Assembly: GCF_021401125.1 (NCBI RefSeq)
Contig: NZ_JACBFQ010000004.1
Span: 124,001 to 188,000, forward strand
DNA length: 64,000 nt
Direction of reading: 5' to 3'
Source: Xanthobacter sp. NM-59
GTDB taxonomy: Bacteria > Pseudomonadota > Alphaproteobacteria > Rhizobiales > Xanthobacteraceae
Within the stretch, counting starts at the first letter, position 1. Each line of letters begins with the position of its first letter. The notes under the pieces are model-generated. The model had not been told where the DNA came from, ran no database searches, and saw only the letters and a list, made by a program, of their open reading frames with translations. Of the stretch, positions 19,831-29,349 are shown in pieces. Position numbers and translations under genes: made by a program.

Positions 19831-21059
19831 CGGCGACGATGGTGGATCTTCAGGTGCGCCGCCTGGGCGCGCAGGGTGACGGCGTGGCCGAAGGGCCGGC
19901 CGGCCCCGTTTTCATGCCTTATGTGCTGCCCGGCGAGACGGTGCGCGGCGCCCTGGAGGGCGAGCGGCTCGTCGTGGCCGAGATCCTGGAGCCGAGCGCG
20001 GATCGCGTGGCGCCGGCCTGCGCCCATTTCGGCCGCTGCGGCGGCTGCCTGCTCCAGCACTGGAGCCTTGAGCCCTATTTCGAGTGGAAGCGCACCCTGG
20101 TGGTGGAGGCGCTGCGGCGCGAGGGCCTGGACGCCGAGGTGGCGCCGCTGATCGACGCCCATGGCGACGGGCGCCGGCGCGTCATATTCCATGCCCGACA
20201 ATATGGCCCGCGCACGGTGGTGGGCTTCGCCGAGCGCAAGTCGCACGCCATGGTGGCGCTGGAAGCCTGCCCGGTGCTGGCGCCGGGCCTGGACCGGGCG
20301 CTGCCCGCCGCCCGCGCGGTGGCGGAGGTGCTGGCGCCGCTGAAAAAGCCGCTCGACCTCCAGGTGATCGCCACCGATACCGGGCTCGACATGGATGTGC
20401 GCGGCTCCGGCCCCCTGCCGCCGGCGCTGCTGATGGACGTGGCCGCCCTGGCGGACCGCTTCAATCTCGCGCGCCTCACCCGCCATGGGGAGCTCGTGCT
20501 GCAGCGGGTCGCGCCCGTGCTGGCCATGGGCACCGCGCGGGTGGAGCTGCCGCCGGCCGCCTTCCTGCAGGCCACCCGCGCCGGCGAGGAATTGCTGTCG
20601 CAGGCGGTGCTCGCGGCCACCGAGGGCGCGAAGCATGTGGCGGACCTGTTCGCCGGGGTGGGCACGTTCGCCCTGCGCCTGGCTGCCCGTGGACGCGTCT
20701 TTGCTGCCGAAAGCCACGCGCCGGCCCTCGCCGCCCTCCTGAAGGCTGCCCACGCGCCGGGCCTCAAGGCGGTGAAGGGCGAGGCGCGAGACCTGTTCCG
20801 CCGCCCGCTGATGGCCCAGGAGCTGGCCGCCTTCGACGCGGTGGTGATCGACCCGCCCCGCCAGGGCGCCGAGGCCCAGGCCCGCGAGCTGGCCGCGGCC
20901 AAGGTGGAGCGGCTCGTCTACGTCTCCTGCAACGCCGCCACCTTCGCCCGTGACGCGCGGCTGCTGGTGGATGGCGGCTGGCGGCTCGGCGGCGTGACGC
21001 CGGTGGACCAGTTCCGCTACTCCCCCCATGTGGAGCTGGTGGCCACCTTCAGCCGCTGA
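19827..21059 (+). CDS. Class I RNA uracil-C5 methyltransferase (RlmD/TrmA family)
   Basis: 410-aa SAM-dependent tRNA/rRNA m5U methyltransferase. It has an N-terminal TRAM-like region (residues 1-60), an iron-sulfur Cys cluster (CAHFGRCGGCLLQHW, plus Cys in EACPVL), the SAM motif ADLFAGVGTFALRLA, DPPRQGAEAQ and the catalytic-loop motif YVSCNAATFARD. The target base cannot be decided from sequence; RlmD-like activity on 23S rRNA is the usual inference. It starts with GTG overlapping the tlyA stop. Confidence 0.92.
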   Translation: MTATMVDLQVRRLGAQGDGVAEGPAGPVFMPYVLPGETVRGALEGERLVVAEILEPSADRVAPACAHFGRCGGCLLQHWSLEPYFEWKRTLVVEALRREGLDAEVAPLIDAHGDGRRRVIFHARQYGPRTVVGFAERKSHAMVALEACPVLAPGLDRALPAARAVAEVLAPLKKPLDLQVIATDTGLDMDVRGSGPLPPALLMDVAALADRFNLARLTRHGELVLQRVAPVLAMGTARVELPPAAFLQATRAGEELLSQAVLAATEGAKHVADLFAGVGTFALRLAARGRVFAAESHAPALAALLKAAHAPGLKAVKGEARDLFRRPLMAQELAAFDAVVIDPPRQGAEAQARELAAAKVERLVYVSCNAATFARDARLLVDGGWRLGGVTPVDQFRYSPHVELVATFSR

Positions 21060-21074
21060 AGCCAAAACGACGGT

Positions 21075-21106
21075 ATTTTGATGTGAAATAAATTACATAT
21101 CAAAAT
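21075..21106. promoter_or_regulatory. AT-rich dyad upstream of cysD
   Basis: ATTTTGATGT (21,075-21,084) and ACATATCAAAAT (21,095-21,106) form an imperfect inverted repeat in a strikingly AT-rich 90-base region between the methyltransferase stop and cysD. It is a likely operator or activator site for the sulfate-assimilation genes, in the place where a CysB-type LysR regulator would bind. The protein is unknown. Confidence 0.45.
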
Positions 21107-21208
21107 TGTATGGATTATATCTCTTAAGACATCTATGTCTGGTGAAATAGGTGCCCACAAGGGGCGCCCATGCCGGGGCCGGCAGGGCAGGCAGGAGAGT
21201 GCGGGTCG

Positions 21209-22117
21209 ATGTCGTCTGAGCGCATGACGCATTTGAAGCGTCTGGAGGCCGAATCCATCTTCATCATGCGGGAGGTGGCGTCCGAGTTCCGCAATCCGGT
21301 GATGCTCTATTCCATCGGCAAGGATTCGGCCGTGATGCTGCATCTGGCGGTGAAGGCGTTCTACCCGTCCAAGCCGCCTTTTCCCCTGATGCACATCGAC
21401 ACCACCTGGAAGTTCCGCGAGATGATCGCCTTCCGGGACCGCATGGCCAAGGAGCTGGGCTTCGAGCTCATCACCTACACCAATCCCGAGGGGCTGGCGC
21501 AGAACATCAATCCGTTCGACCACGGCTCCAGCCTCTATACCCATGTGATGAAGACCGAGGCGCTGAAGCAGGCGCTGACCAAGCATGGCTTCGATGCGGC
21601 CTTTGGCGGCGCCCGCCGGGACGAGGAGAAGAGCCGCGCGAAGGAGCGCATCTTCTCCTTCCGTACCGCCAATCACGGCTGGGACCCCAAGACCCAGCGC
21701 CCGGAGCTGTGGAACCTCTACAACACCCGGGTGAAGGCGGGGGAGAGCATCCGCGTATTCCCGCTCTCCAACTGGACCGAGCTCGATATCTGGCAATACA
21801 TCCTGGCCGAGCGCATCCCCATCGTGCCGCTCTATTTCGCGGCCGAGCGGCCGGTGGTGGAGCGCGGCGGGCAGCTCATCATGGTGGATGACGCGCGCCT
21901 GCCGCTGAACCCCGGCGAGGTGCCGCAGATGAAGCGCATCCGCTTCCGCACCCTGGGCTGCTACCCGCTCACCGCCGCGGTGGAGAGCGATGCCGATACG
22001 CTGGAGGCCATCGTGGGCGAGATGCTCACGGCCCGCACCTCCGAGCGCGCCGGCCGCCTCATCGACCATGACGAAGCCGCCTCCATGGAAAAGAAGAAGC
22101 GCGAGGGCTATTTCTGA
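21209..22117 (+). CDS. cysD: Sulfate adenylyltransferase small subunit CysD
   Basis: 302-aa ATP sulfurylase catalytic subunit that makes adenosine phosphosulfate from sulfate and ATP. The PP-loop [14 protein letters not shown] and the segments [21 protein letters not shown] and ELDIWQYI are typical. I start at ATG 21209, which has AGGAGAG about a dozen bases upstream; ATG 21224 is the alternative. The stop overlaps the start of cysNC by one base (TGATG). Confidence 0.94.
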   Translation: MSSERMTHLKRLEAESIFIMREVASEFRNPVMLYSIGKDSAVMLHLAVKAFYPSKPPFPLMHIDTTWKFREMIAFRDRMAKELGFELITYTNPEGLAQNINPFDHGSSLYTHVMKTEALKQALTKHGFDAAFGGARRDEEKSRAKERIFSFRTANHGWDPKTQRPELWNLYNTRVKAGESIRVFPLSNWTELDIWQYILAERIPIVPLYFAAERPVVERGGQLIMVDDARLPLNPGEVPQMKRIRFRTLGCYPLTAAVESDADTLEAIVGEMLTARTSERAGRLIDHDEAASMEKKKREGYF

Positions 22118-24012
22118 TGTCCGCCCAGCCCGAATTTTCCAGCTTCAGCGATTATCTGGCCGCCCAGGAAGGCAAGAGCCTGCTGCGCTTCCTCACCTGC
22201 GGCAGCGTGGACGACGGCAAGAGCACCCTCATCGGCCGCCTGCTCTACGACACCAAGCTGTTGTTCGAGGACCAGCTCGCCACCCTTTCCGCCGACAGCC
22301 GCAAGCACGGCACGGCCGGGGCGGACCTGGATTTCGCGCTGCTGGTGGATGGCCTTGCCGCTGAGCGTGAGCAGGGCATCACGATCGATGTGGCCTATCG
22401 CTTCTTCGCCACCGACAAGCGCAAGTTCATCGTCGCCGACACGCCCGGCCACGAGCAGTACACCCGCAACATGGCCACCGGCGCGTCCAACTCGGACCTG
22501 GCGGTGATCCTGGTGGACGCCCGCCAGGGCATCCTCACCCAGACCCGCCGGCATTCCTACATCGTGAAGCTGCTGGGCCTGCGCCATGTGGTGCTGGCGG
22601 TGAACAAGATCGACCTCGTGGATTTCTCCCAGGAGCGGTTCGACGAGATCGTGCGCACCTATGCGGATTTCGCGGCTGATTTCGGCTTCGAGACCCTGGT
22701 GCCCATCCCCCTGTCCGCCCGCTTCGGCGACAATGTGATCGAGCGCAGCACCAACACCCCCTGGTACACCGGCCCGAGCCTTCTGGAGCACCTCGAGACG
22801 GTGGAGGTGGAGAGCCACGCTCTGGCCCGCCCGTTCCGCATGCCGGTGCAGTGGGTGAACCGGCCGAACCTGGATTTCCGCGGCTTCTCCGGCACCATCG
22901 TGTCGGGCTTCGTGCGCCCGGGGGACGCCGTGGTGGTGGCCGGCTCCGGTGCCACCAGCCGCGTCAAGTCCATCGTCACCAAGGATGGCGACCTGGAGGA
23001 GGCCGGCGCCGGTGAGGCGGTGACGCTCACCCTTACCGACGAGGTGGACGTTTCCCGCGGTGATGTGCTGGCGGCGGCCGCCGACCGGCCGGAAGTGTCC
23101 GACCAGTTCGCCGCCCATCTCATCTGGATGAATGAGGAGCCGCTGCTGCCGGGCCGGCCCTATCTCATCAAGATGGGCACCCGCACGGTGGGTGCGCAGG
23201 TCACCGAGATCAAGCACAAGCTGGACGTGAACACGTTCCAGCATCTCGCCGCTAAGACGCTCCAGCTCAATGAGGTGGCGGTGGTGAACCTTGCCACCCA
23301 TGAGCCTATCGCCTTCGATCCGTTCGCGCAGGTGCCGGAAACCGGCGCTTTCATCGTCATCGACCGCATGAGCAATCTCACGGTCGGCGCCGGCATGGTG
23401 GATTTCGGCCTCAGGCGTGCCACCAACGTGCACTGGCAGGAACTCAATGTCTCCAAGGAGAGCCGCGCGGCCATGAAGGGCCAGCGGCCGGTGGTGCTGT
23501 GGTTCACCGGGCTTTCCGGTGCCGGCAAGTCCACGGTGGCCAACCTGGTGGAGAAGAAGCTCAACGCCGAGGGGCGCCACACCTACATGCTCGACGGCGA
23601 CAATGTGCGCCACGGTCTCAACCGCGATCTCGGCTTCACCGAGGCGGACCGGGTGGAGAACATCCGCCGCGTGGCCGAGGTGGCGCGGCTGTTCGTGGAT
23701 GCCGGCCTCATCACACTGGTGTCCTTCATCTCGCCCTTCCGCGCCGAGCGGCAGATGGCGCGCGAGCTGATGGGCGCGGGCGAGTTTGTAGAGATCTTCG
23801 TGGATACCCCGTTGGCGGTGGCCGAAAGCCGCGATGTGAAAGGGCTCTACAAGAAGGCGCGCGCCGGCCAGATCAAGAACTTCACCGGCATCGACAGCCC
23901 CTACGAGCCGCCGGAATCCCCCGAGATCCACCTGGAAGGCGGGGTGCACGCGCCGCAGGAGATGGCCGACCAGATCGTGCAGCATCTGAAGGCCCGCGGC
24001 TATCTGAGCTGA
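22117..24012 (+). CDS. cysNC: Bifunctional CysN-CysC: ATP sulfurylase GTPase subunit fused to APS kinase
   Basis: 631-aa fusion. Residues 1-440 are CysN, an EF-Tu-like GTPase (P-loop [39 protein letters not shown]). Residues ~455-631 are CysC, the APS kinase (P-loop [43 protein letters not shown]). With CysD it turns sulfate to PAPS. NodQ of rhizobia has the same fusion, but no other nod gene is here, so ordinary cysteine or sulfation metabolism is the simpler reading. Confidence 0.95.
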   Translation: MSAQPEFSSFSDYLAAQEGKSLLRFLTCGSVDDGKSTLIGRLLYDTKLLFEDQLATLSADSRKHGTAGADLDFALLVDGLAAEREQGITIDVAYRFFATDKRKFIVADTPGHEQYTRNMATGASNSDLAVILVDARQGILTQTRRHSYIVKLLGLRHVVLAVNKIDLVDFSQERFDEIVRTYADFAADFGFETLVPIPLSARFGDNVIERSTNTPWYTGPSLLEHLETVEVESHALARPFRMPVQWVNRPNLDFRGFSGTIVSGFVRPGDAVVVAGSGATSRVKSIVTKDGDLEEAGAGEAVTLTLTDEVDVSRGDVLAAAADRPEVSDQFAAHLIWMNEEPLLPGRPYLIKMGTRTVGAQVTEIKHKLDVNTFQHLAAKTLQLNEVAVVNLATHEPIAFDPFAQVPETGAFIVIDRMSNLTVGAGMVDFGLRRATNVHWQELNVSKESRAAMKGQRPVVLWFTGLSGAGKSTVANLVEKKLNAEGRHTYMLDGDNVRHGLNRDLGFTEADRVENIRRVAEVARLFVDAGLITLVSFISPFRAERQMARELMGAGEFVEIFVDTPLAVAESRDVKGLYKKARAGQIKNFTGIDSPYEPPESPEIHLEGGVHAPQEMADQIVQHLKARGYLS

Positions 24013-24116
24013 CACGTTCCATCGCCGCGTGATCACGGTTGGCGCAGCGCCTTGTGATTTGATGCGATGTCATATTGGGCTACCCTCTCTCGGCCACGTC
24101 CTGTGAGGGGGCCGTC

Positions 24117-24734
24117 ATGGGGATCCGGATCGCAGCGCGTGCCATCGCAGTTGTCGCCGTTGCCACGGCGGCCTTGCTGGCGATACCGGCGTGGGCGCAG
24201 GAGCTGAGCTTCGATTGCTCCGGCCCCCTGGTCGCATCGGCCAGCCAGTCGACCCTGGCGAAGGTCTTCGGCGGGCCCGCGGTGAAGCGCGCGAAAGTCC
24301 CCGGCGCCGAGGGCGCGGAGGAGGAGGGCACCCTCCTGTTCCCCGATGATCCGGTGCGGCGGGCGGAAATCCTCTGGCAGGACGATGCCCGGCGCCAGGA
24401 GCCGGCATCGCTGACGGTGCGCGAAGGGGCGGTGGGCTGGCGCACGCCGGCGGGCATTGGCGTCGGCTCCACGCTGGAAGCGGTGCAGGCCGCCAATGGC
24501 AGGCCCTTCGTCCTTTCCGGCTTCGAGTGGGATTATGGCGGCATGGCCGGTGAGTGGTCCGGCGGCAAGCTGGCTCGGCCCGGCTGCCGCATCCTGCTGC
24601 GCTTCGCGCCCGGGCCCGAGGCCGATCCCAAGCGCATCACCAAGGTGAGCGGCGATCGCGAGTTTCGGTCCGACGATGCGGCCATGCGCGCAGTGCGGCC
24701 GGTGGTGTCCGAGATGGTGCTGATGTGGGATTGA
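24117..24734 (+). CDS. Secreted protein of unknown function
   Basis: 205-aa predicted periplasmic protein starting at ATG 24117. The signal peptide (MGIRIAARAIAVVAVATAAL) is cleaved near PAWAQELSFDC. The mature protein has an early Cys, a Gly/Ala-rich central part with GWRTPAGIGVGSTLEAVQAANG (a fold segment often seen in small alphaproteobacterial periplasmic proteins) and CRILLRF. No family is assigned. It stands alone, about 100 bases after cysNC. Confidence 0.7.
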   Translation: MGIRIAARAIAVVAVATAALLAIPAWAQELSFDCSGPLVASASQSTLAKVFGGPAVKRAKVPGAEGAEEEGTLLFPDDPVRRAEILWQDDARRQEPASLTVREGAVGWRTPAGIGVGSTLEAVQAANGRPFVLSGFEWDYGGMAGEWSGGKLARPGCRILLRFAPGPEADPKRITKVSGDREFRSDDAAMRAVRPVVSEMVLMWD

Positions 24735-24796
24735 GAGGCGGGCGCCAGCCGGGAGCGAGGCGTCCGGCGAGGGCGGAGGGTATGAAGAATGTGCGT

Positions 24797-24850
24797 CAGC
24801 TCAATAAGCTAGAACATTTCCCCGTTTCCGCGGATCGCGGAAATGTTCTA
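24797..24850. repeat. Hairpin repeat GCTCAATAAG...GAACATTTCC
   Basis: TAGAACATTTCC (24,810-24,821) and GGAAATGTTCTA (24,839-24,850) are a perfect 12-bp inverted repeat, preceded by AGCTCAATAAG. The preceding motif recurs at 44,668-44,677 (GCTCAATAAG) ahead of another TTTCC-containing sequence. The hairpin ends 10 bases before the ATG of the YcgN-type gene, in the place of its Shine-Dalgarno, so it could also affect its translation. Confidence 0.55.
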
Positions 24851-24860
24851 AAGATGCCCC

Positions 24861-25499
24861 ATGAAGCCGCCCGCTGAAACGCCGCCCGTTGAAACGCCGC
24901 CCGCCGCCCCCTCCACGCCCGCTGCCGGGACCGAGCCCGAACAGCCCTTCTGGCGCACCACGCCGCTCGCGGCCATGAACGCGGAGCAATGGGAGAGCCT
25001 GTGCGACGGCTGCGGGCGCTGCTGCCTCGTGAAGATGGAGGACGAGGAAACCGGCGTCGTGGTCTATACCGACGTCGCCTGCCAGCTGTTCGACACCGGC
25101 ACCTGCCGCTGCTCCGATTATGCAAACCGCTCGCAAAAGGTGGAGGATTGCGTTCGCCTCACGCCCGAGGCGGTTGCCACCCTCTCCTGGCTGCCGCCCA
25201 CCTGCGCCTATCGCCTGCTCCAGGAGGGCCAGGACCTGCCATTCTGGCACCCGCTGGTTTCCGGGGACCCCGACAGCGTGCGCGCGGCGGGCATCTCCGT
25301 GGCCGGCCGGGTGGCGGGGCTGGAGGACGATTACGGCGTGTTCGAGCTGATCGACCGGCTGGTCACCTGGCCCGTCCGTTGGCCTAAGGGCGCCAAGGGG
25401 CCTAAGGGCGCCAAGGGGCCTAAGGGCGCCAAGGGGCCTGAGGGTGCCAAGCCGAAGGGCAAGGACAAAGATAAGGGCAAGAAGAAGCGCAAGGGTTAG
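24861..25499 (+). CDS. YcgN/UPF0260 Cys-cluster protein with PKGAK repeat tail
   Basis: 212-aa protein of the YcgN/YkgJ Cys-cluster family, presumed to bind zinc or an iron-sulfur cluster. The core (residues ~30-170) has [38 protein letters not shown] and [12 protein letters not shown], all typical. Two additions are unusual: a Pro/Thr-rich N-terminus ([15 protein letters not shown]) and a C-terminal tail of tandem KGPKGA units followed by a Lys-rich end. The tail is encoded by three near-identical 18-base units (25,383-25,440). Function of the family is unknown. Confidence 0.88.
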   Translation: MKPPAETPPVETPPAAPSTPAAGTEPEQPFWRTTPLAAMNAEQWESLCDGCGRCCLVKMEDEETGVVVYTDVACQLFDTGTCRCSDYANRSQKVEDCVRLTPEAVATLSWLPPTCAYRLLQEGQDLPFWHPLVSGDPDSVRAAGISVAGRVAGLEDDYGVFELIDRLVTWPVRWPKGAKGPKGAKGPKGAKGPEGAKPKGKDKDKGKKKRKG

Positions 25500-25516
25500 G
25501 CCGCCGGCAAGGGCGC

Positions 25517-26086
25517 TCAGCGGAATGGCGGCAGGCGGCCCAGCACGTTGAGCAGATAGGCATACATGGCGTAGTGCGGCGCCCTGAGGCTGACCAGCAC
25601 GGAGGCCAGCGCGGAAACGATGAACACCACCATGCGCCGTTCTCCGCGCCGCGCCTCGGCCTGCATCGGCTCCGGAATTTCCAGCCGGTGCAGGGGGATG
25701 GAGAGGATGCCGAGGGCCGCCATGTTGGCCCCATAGATCCAGACCGCCGGCGGGAACTGCCCATAGCGGCCCACCAGGGCCGATGAGAAGGGCACCATGG
25801 TGACGAACAGCAGGTACCACAACCATAGATGCATGGGGCCGGCCGCCACCTCGTCCGTGTCGTGACGCACGGAAATCACGTTGCGCCACATGGCGGCGAG
25901 CACGAAGAACGAAATGACATAGGCCACCACCTGCGGCGAGAGCGCGCGCAGCTGCTGCCAGAGAGCCTCCGTCGAGGTGACCTCCACCGCCTCCGGCACG
26001 CGGATATCCACCACCAGCAGGGTCATGGCGAAGGCAAAAATGCCATCGGTCAGGGCATCGACACGGGGCTTGGGAAAGGGGCGCAT
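25517..26086 (-). CDS. TMEM175/DUF1211-like membrane protein
   Basis: 189-aa integral membrane protein with the family motif near the N-terminus, RVDALTDGIFAFAMTLLVVDI, in which the FAFAMTLL helix forms the pore in TMEM175 K+ channels. About five to six further hydrophobic helices follow. Bacterial members are K+-permeable channels in vitro. It is convergent with the YcgN-type gene, separated by 17 bases. Confidence 0.85.
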   Translation of the reverse strand: MRPFPKPRVDALTDGIFAFAMTLLVVDIRVPEAVEVTSTEALWQQLRALSPQVVAYVISFFVLAAMWRNVISVRHDTDEVAAGPMHLWLWYLLFVTMVPFSSALVGRYGQFPPAVWIYGANMAALGILSIPLHRLEIPEPMQAEARRGERRMVVFIVSALASVLVSLRAPHYAMYAYLLNVLGRLPPFR

Positions 26087-26241
26087 GGGGGCCGTCGCGA
26101 TTCCAGGTGGGCGTTAGTGTAGACGGCCTGATGCGGATCGAGGCAAGCCAATCCCGTGTGCAAGACACCGCGCTGCCGCCGGCCGGCGGGGCTGGGCCTG
26201 AGGCCGGCGGCGACAAGGCCGGCGCCCTGAATGCGCGGTTT

Positions 26242-26255
26242 TTGATCGTGATCAA
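26242..26255. promoter_or_regulatory. Perfect FNR/FixK/Anr box
   Basis: TTGATCGTGATCAA matches TTGAT-N4-ATCAA exactly and is fully palindromic. It lies 128 bases before the 73-aa gene's ATG at 26,384 and about 155 bases before the minus-strand TMEM175-like gene, and could serve either. It suggests oxygen-responsive control. Confidence 0.65.
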
Positions 26256-26383
26256 GGTTTGCTCACGGCGCCTGTGTTTACCTTGCCAGCGAGGGGTTTT
26301 CCGCAGGTGAGAGAGCCACATGCGGGGCCTCTTCGGTTCCAGTCGCCTTTTTGGCGAGCCCTGCATTCATCACGGAGCATTCC

Positions 26384-26605
26384 ATGTCCGCCGTTGCCCA
26401 GACCGCCGATGAAGTCCTCATCCACGTCCGCTTCCACCCCAATGCCGAGGTGTGGACCATCGACAGCTGCCCCGAGGGCGTGAGCCCCAAGGCTTGGTAT
26501 GAGCGCCTGCTGGCCGGTGCCTCTTCCTATTACCAGACCCTGTCCAACGGCCGCGGCTTCTTCCGCATCCCGTCCGCCACCTTCGCCGGCCTCTCCGCCA
26601 AGTGA
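26384..26605 (+). CDS. Small conserved-looking protein, 73 aa
   Basis: 73-aa soluble protein of unknown function (starts MSAVAQTADEVLIHVRFHPN). It has no signal peptide or membrane helix and contains one Cys, three Trp/Tyr-rich spots and SYYQTLSNGRGFFRIPSATF, the look of a compact folded domain. ATG at 26384 has CGGAG upstream. The perfect FNR/FixK box upstream and the strong terminator 160 bases downstream suggest it is transcribed as its own unit, perhaps under low oxygen. Confidence 0.7.
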   Translation: MSAVAQTADEVLIHVRFHPNAEVWTIDSCPEGVSPKAWYERLLAGASSYYQTLSNGRGFFRIPSATFAGLSAK

Positions 26606-26766
26606 GAAGGTGATGGGGCTGATCACCGCCGCTTCCGTGGTGGGGGTGATCGCCTTGCGGTGTGCTGGCGGCGGCGTGGGCTATCGGGCGTCCGCCGTCA
26701 CACAAGGCGAGCTGCATTTCAGAAGCTGAGCCTTGCCGGCGCCCATTAAGAGGCGCCAGCATTTTC

Positions 26767-26804
26767 AAGGCATCCTGGCGCCCCCGCCGGGATGCCTTTT
26801 TTGC
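26767..26804 (+). terminator. Strong Rho-independent terminator
   Basis: AAGGCATCC-T-GGCG (26,767-26,780) pairs with CGCC-G-GGATGCCTT (26,785-26,798) including one G-U, giving a 14-bp stem with a CCCC loop, followed by a run of T (26,797-26,802). It ends the transcript of the 73-aa gene. On the other strand an A-run precedes it, so it may also act on the converging Hsp70-like gene. Confidence 0.85.
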
Positions 26805-26855
26805 GTCTGGCATGGATCCGCCCGGCTGCTCAAGGGCGGGGCGGGGGCCCCGCTT

Positions 26856-28106
26856 TCACTGCGGGAAACGGCGCCCCGCCGCGATGGTGAGGCCGACCCC
26901 CACCGAGCCGAAGGTGTCGCCCTCCACCACCTTGGCGGTGGGCAGGGCCGCGGTGATGGCGGCGCGCACATGGGCAAGGCGCGTGGACCCGCCGGTGAGG
27001 AAGAGCGCGTCGATGCGCTCCGCGCTCACCCCGGCCTGCTTCAGCACCGTGTCGATGCGGCGGGAGATTCGGGCGGCCAGCTCGGCGGTGTTTTCCTTCA
27101 GCTCCTGGCGGCTGATGCCCAGGGTGAAGCCAGCCTTCAGCCACTCCAGCGGAATATGCGTGTCCGGCGCCTCGGCAAGGCCGATCTTGGCGCCCTCCAC
27201 CGCACCGGCCAAAGCGTGGCCGCGGCGCTCCTCGATCACCTGCTCCAGACGCTCCAGACGCTCGGGTTCCATGGCATCGCGCTTCACCTCGCGGATTTCC
27301 CGGGCCACCTTGGGCTCATAGACGCGATTGATGGAGTGCCAGCTGGCAAGGTCGTGGAAATAGCTGGACGGCACGTCGATATTCTTGCCGCGCATGGGGC
27401 TGCCATAGCCCAGAAGCGGCATCAGCGTGCTGAGGCTCAGCACCCGGTCGAAATCGGTGCCGCCGATGCGCACGCCGTCATTGGCCAGGATGTCGTCGCC
27501 CCGCTCGGCCTGCGCGCGCCGCTCCGGGCTGATGCGGACGATGGAGAAGTCGGAGGTGCCGCCACCGATGTCCGCGATCAGCGCCAGTTCCTCGTCGTCG
27601 ATCTGCTGTTCGTAGTCGAGGGCCGCGGCGATGGGCTCGTACTGGAACAGCACATCCCGAAAGCCGATCTCGCCGGCAATGAGGCGCAGGGTGTCCTCGG
27701 CCTTGCGGTCGCCCTCCGGGTCGCCGTCCACAAAGTGTACCGGGCGCCCATGCACCACCGCGTCGAGGGGGCGGCCGGCGGTGACCTCGGCTCGGTGCTT
27801 CACTTCCGCCAAAAAGCGGGTGATGACGGTGCGGAAGGGCGCGCGCTCGCGGCCGATTCGCGTCGCCTCGTCGATCAGCGCGCTGCCGAGCACGGATTTG
27901 AGCCCGCGCATGAGCCGGCCTTCCACGCCCTCCACATAGGCCTCGATGGCCGCGCGGCCGATGCGATAGGTGCCGTCCGTGCCGAAAAACACGGCGCTTG
28001 GCACCGTGACGTGGGCGCCCTCGAGCGCGCACAGGCGGGCCCGGCCTTCCGTCAGAATGCCGAGTGTGGTGTTCGATGTGCCGAAATCCAGGCCGCAGGC
28101 GCTCAT
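26856..28106 (-). CDS. Hsp70-like ATPase, YegD type
   Basis: 416-aa actin-fold ATPase without the substrate-binding lid of DnaK. Phosphate-binding motifs are GLDFGTSNTTLGIL at the N-terminus and ADIGGGTSDFSIV mid-protein; the adenosine motif is LTGGSTRLAHVRAAI. The length and the GTSN start resemble YegD, a putative chaperone with unknown clients. ATG at 28106 has GGAG upstream. It diverges from the diguanylate cyclase gene across about 165 bases. Confidence 0.88.
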   Translation of the reverse strand: MSACGLDFGTSNTTLGILTEGRARLCALEGAHVTVPSAVFFGTDGTYRIGRAAIEAYVEGVEGRLMRGLKSVLGSALIDEATRIGRERAPFRTVITRFLAEVKHRAEVTAGRPLDAVVHGRPVHFVDGDPEGDRKAEDTLRLIAGEIGFRDVLFQYEPIAAALDYEQQIDDEELALIADIGGGTSDFSIVRISPERRAQAERGDDILANDGVRIGGTDFDRVLSLSTLMPLLGYGSPMRGKNIDVPSSYFHDLASWHSINRVYEPKVAREIREVKRDAMEPERLERLEQVIEERRGHALAGAVEGAKIGLAEAPDTHIPLEWLKAGFTLGISRQELKENTAELAARISRRIDTVLKQAGVSAERIDALFLTGGSTRLAHVRAAITAALPTAKVVEGDTFGSVGVGLTIAAGRRFPQ

Positions 28107-28270
28107 GTCAGTCTCCGGAAGGGGCGTGTCAGACCAGAGTTGCGGGTTCATTTCAAGGCTTCTGCGGAGGCGACCGCCATGCGATGGCTGCATGCAAGGT
28201 TCGTATGCCATCTGGTGGATGCGGGCGTCACCGTCATCGTCGTATCTCCCGCCGCAGGTAATTCTCGGTT

Positions 28271-29224
28271 ATGTTCGGTACGATTATGACTGATTTGGCG
28301 GCCCAACTGCTTCAGCTCCAGGAGGAGAGCCCGGCTCTCTTCGCCGCGTTCGATGGTGGCGGATTCCTGCGACATGCCAATGCCGCCTACCGCGCGGCCT
28401 ATGGCATCGCCGCCGGCGAGCTGCTCGGCTGGGCGGACCTGATGCGCCGCAACCTGGCCTTGAACACCGGGGTGGTGCTGGAGGGGGCCGACATCGAGTC
28501 CTGGGTGGCCGAAGCGGTTGCGACCTGCACCGCCGCGCCCCGCAAGGTGGAGGTAAAGCTCCCAGACGGCCGCTGGCTGCTGCTGCAGGAAAGCGTGGGC
28601 CCAGATGGCTGGCGCCTGTGCGTGGGCTGCGACATCACCAAGCTGCGCGCGGACGTGCGCGCGGTGCGCCGCGACCGCGACGAGGCGTTGCGCGCCGCCC
28701 ACACCGACGACCTGACCGGCGTCGCGAATCGCCGCTTCGTCATCGCCCGCATCGAGACCATGCTCGCGCATTCCGCCCTGGTGCATGGGCCGCGGGTGCC
28801 CGGATCCCTGTGCGTGCTCGATCTCGATAATTTCAAGTACATCAACGACAGCTACGGCCATCAGGCCGGCGACGCGATCCTGCGCGATTTCGCCGGCTGC
28901 ATCAGCGGCCAGGTGCGCCGGTCCGATTGCTTCGGGCGCATCGGCGGCGAGGAGTTCGTGCTCGTGCTGCCGGACACGGAGCTCGATGAGGGCATCCGCA
29001 TTGTCGAGCGCATGCTGGCGGCGGTGCGTGGCTCCCGTCCACTGCCCGATATGCCGGACTTCTCCTACACCTTCTCCTGTGGCGTGGCGGCGGTGCGCCC
29101 GGGTGACGATTTCACCTCCATCTATGGCCGTGCCGACAAGGCGCTCTACGCGGCCAAGATGGCAGGCCGGAACCACGTGCGGGGCGAGGAGCCCATGGCG
29201 CTTCCTCCGGCTGAAGGCATTTGA
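28271..29224 (+). CDS. PAS-GGDEF diguanylate cyclase
   Basis: 317-aa soluble enzyme predicted to make c-di-GMP. Residues ~15-130 are a PAS-like sensor (FAAFDGGGFLRHANAAYRAAYG). The GGDEF domain (about 145-305) has DLTGVANRRFV, LDLDNFKYINDSYGHQAGD, and an active-site GGEEF in RIGGEEFVLVLPD. An RxxD inhibitory site (RRSD) lies five residues ahead of it, so product inhibition is expected. ATG at 28271 or 28286 could start it. No EAL domain. Confidence 0.92.
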   Translation: MFGTIMTDLAAQLLQLQEESPALFAAFDGGGFLRHANAAYRAAYGIAAGELLGWADLMRRNLALNTGVVLEGADIESWVAEAVATCTAAPRKVEVKLPDGRWLLLQESVGPDGWRLCVGCDITKLRADVRAVRRDRDEALRAAHTDDLTGVANRRFVIARIETMLAHSALVHGPRVPGSLCVLDLDNFKYINDSYGHQAGDAILRDFAGCISGQVRRSDCFGRIGGEEFVLVLPDTELDEGIRIVERMLAAVRGSRPLPDMPDFSYTFSCGVAAVRPGDDFTSIYGRADKALYAAKMAGRNHVRGEEPMALPPAEGI

Positions 29225-29255
29225 TCCTATTTTTACGAAATGAGGAATTTAGTCC

Positions 29256-29284
29256 TTGACAGCGATACGCTGCGGGGCTAGAGT
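29256..29284 (+). promoter_or_regulatory. Sigma-70-type promoter of the phage/GTA cluster
   Basis: TTGACA (29,256-29,261), a spacer of exactly 17 bases, then TAGAGT (29,279-29,284). The -35 is perfect and the -10 matches 4 of 6. It lies 66 bases before the first cluster gene at 29,350 and is the best promoter-like sequence at the head of the cluster. Confidence 0.6.
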
Positions 29285-29349
29285 TTTGCCATGTTCGAGA
29301 GTTGCGCCTGGCGGGGCCGGGCCTCTCGCACCTTCAGCTTGGACATCTC

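Noticed and set aside
22117-24012. NodQ-type nodulation gene
   Set aside because: CysNC and NodQ have the same architecture, but no nod gene or nod box is seen, so sulfate assimilation is the simpler call.
25383-25440. Three tandem 18-base units, possible CRISPR-like array
   Set aside because: The units are contiguous without spacers and in frame, so they are a protein-coding repeat.
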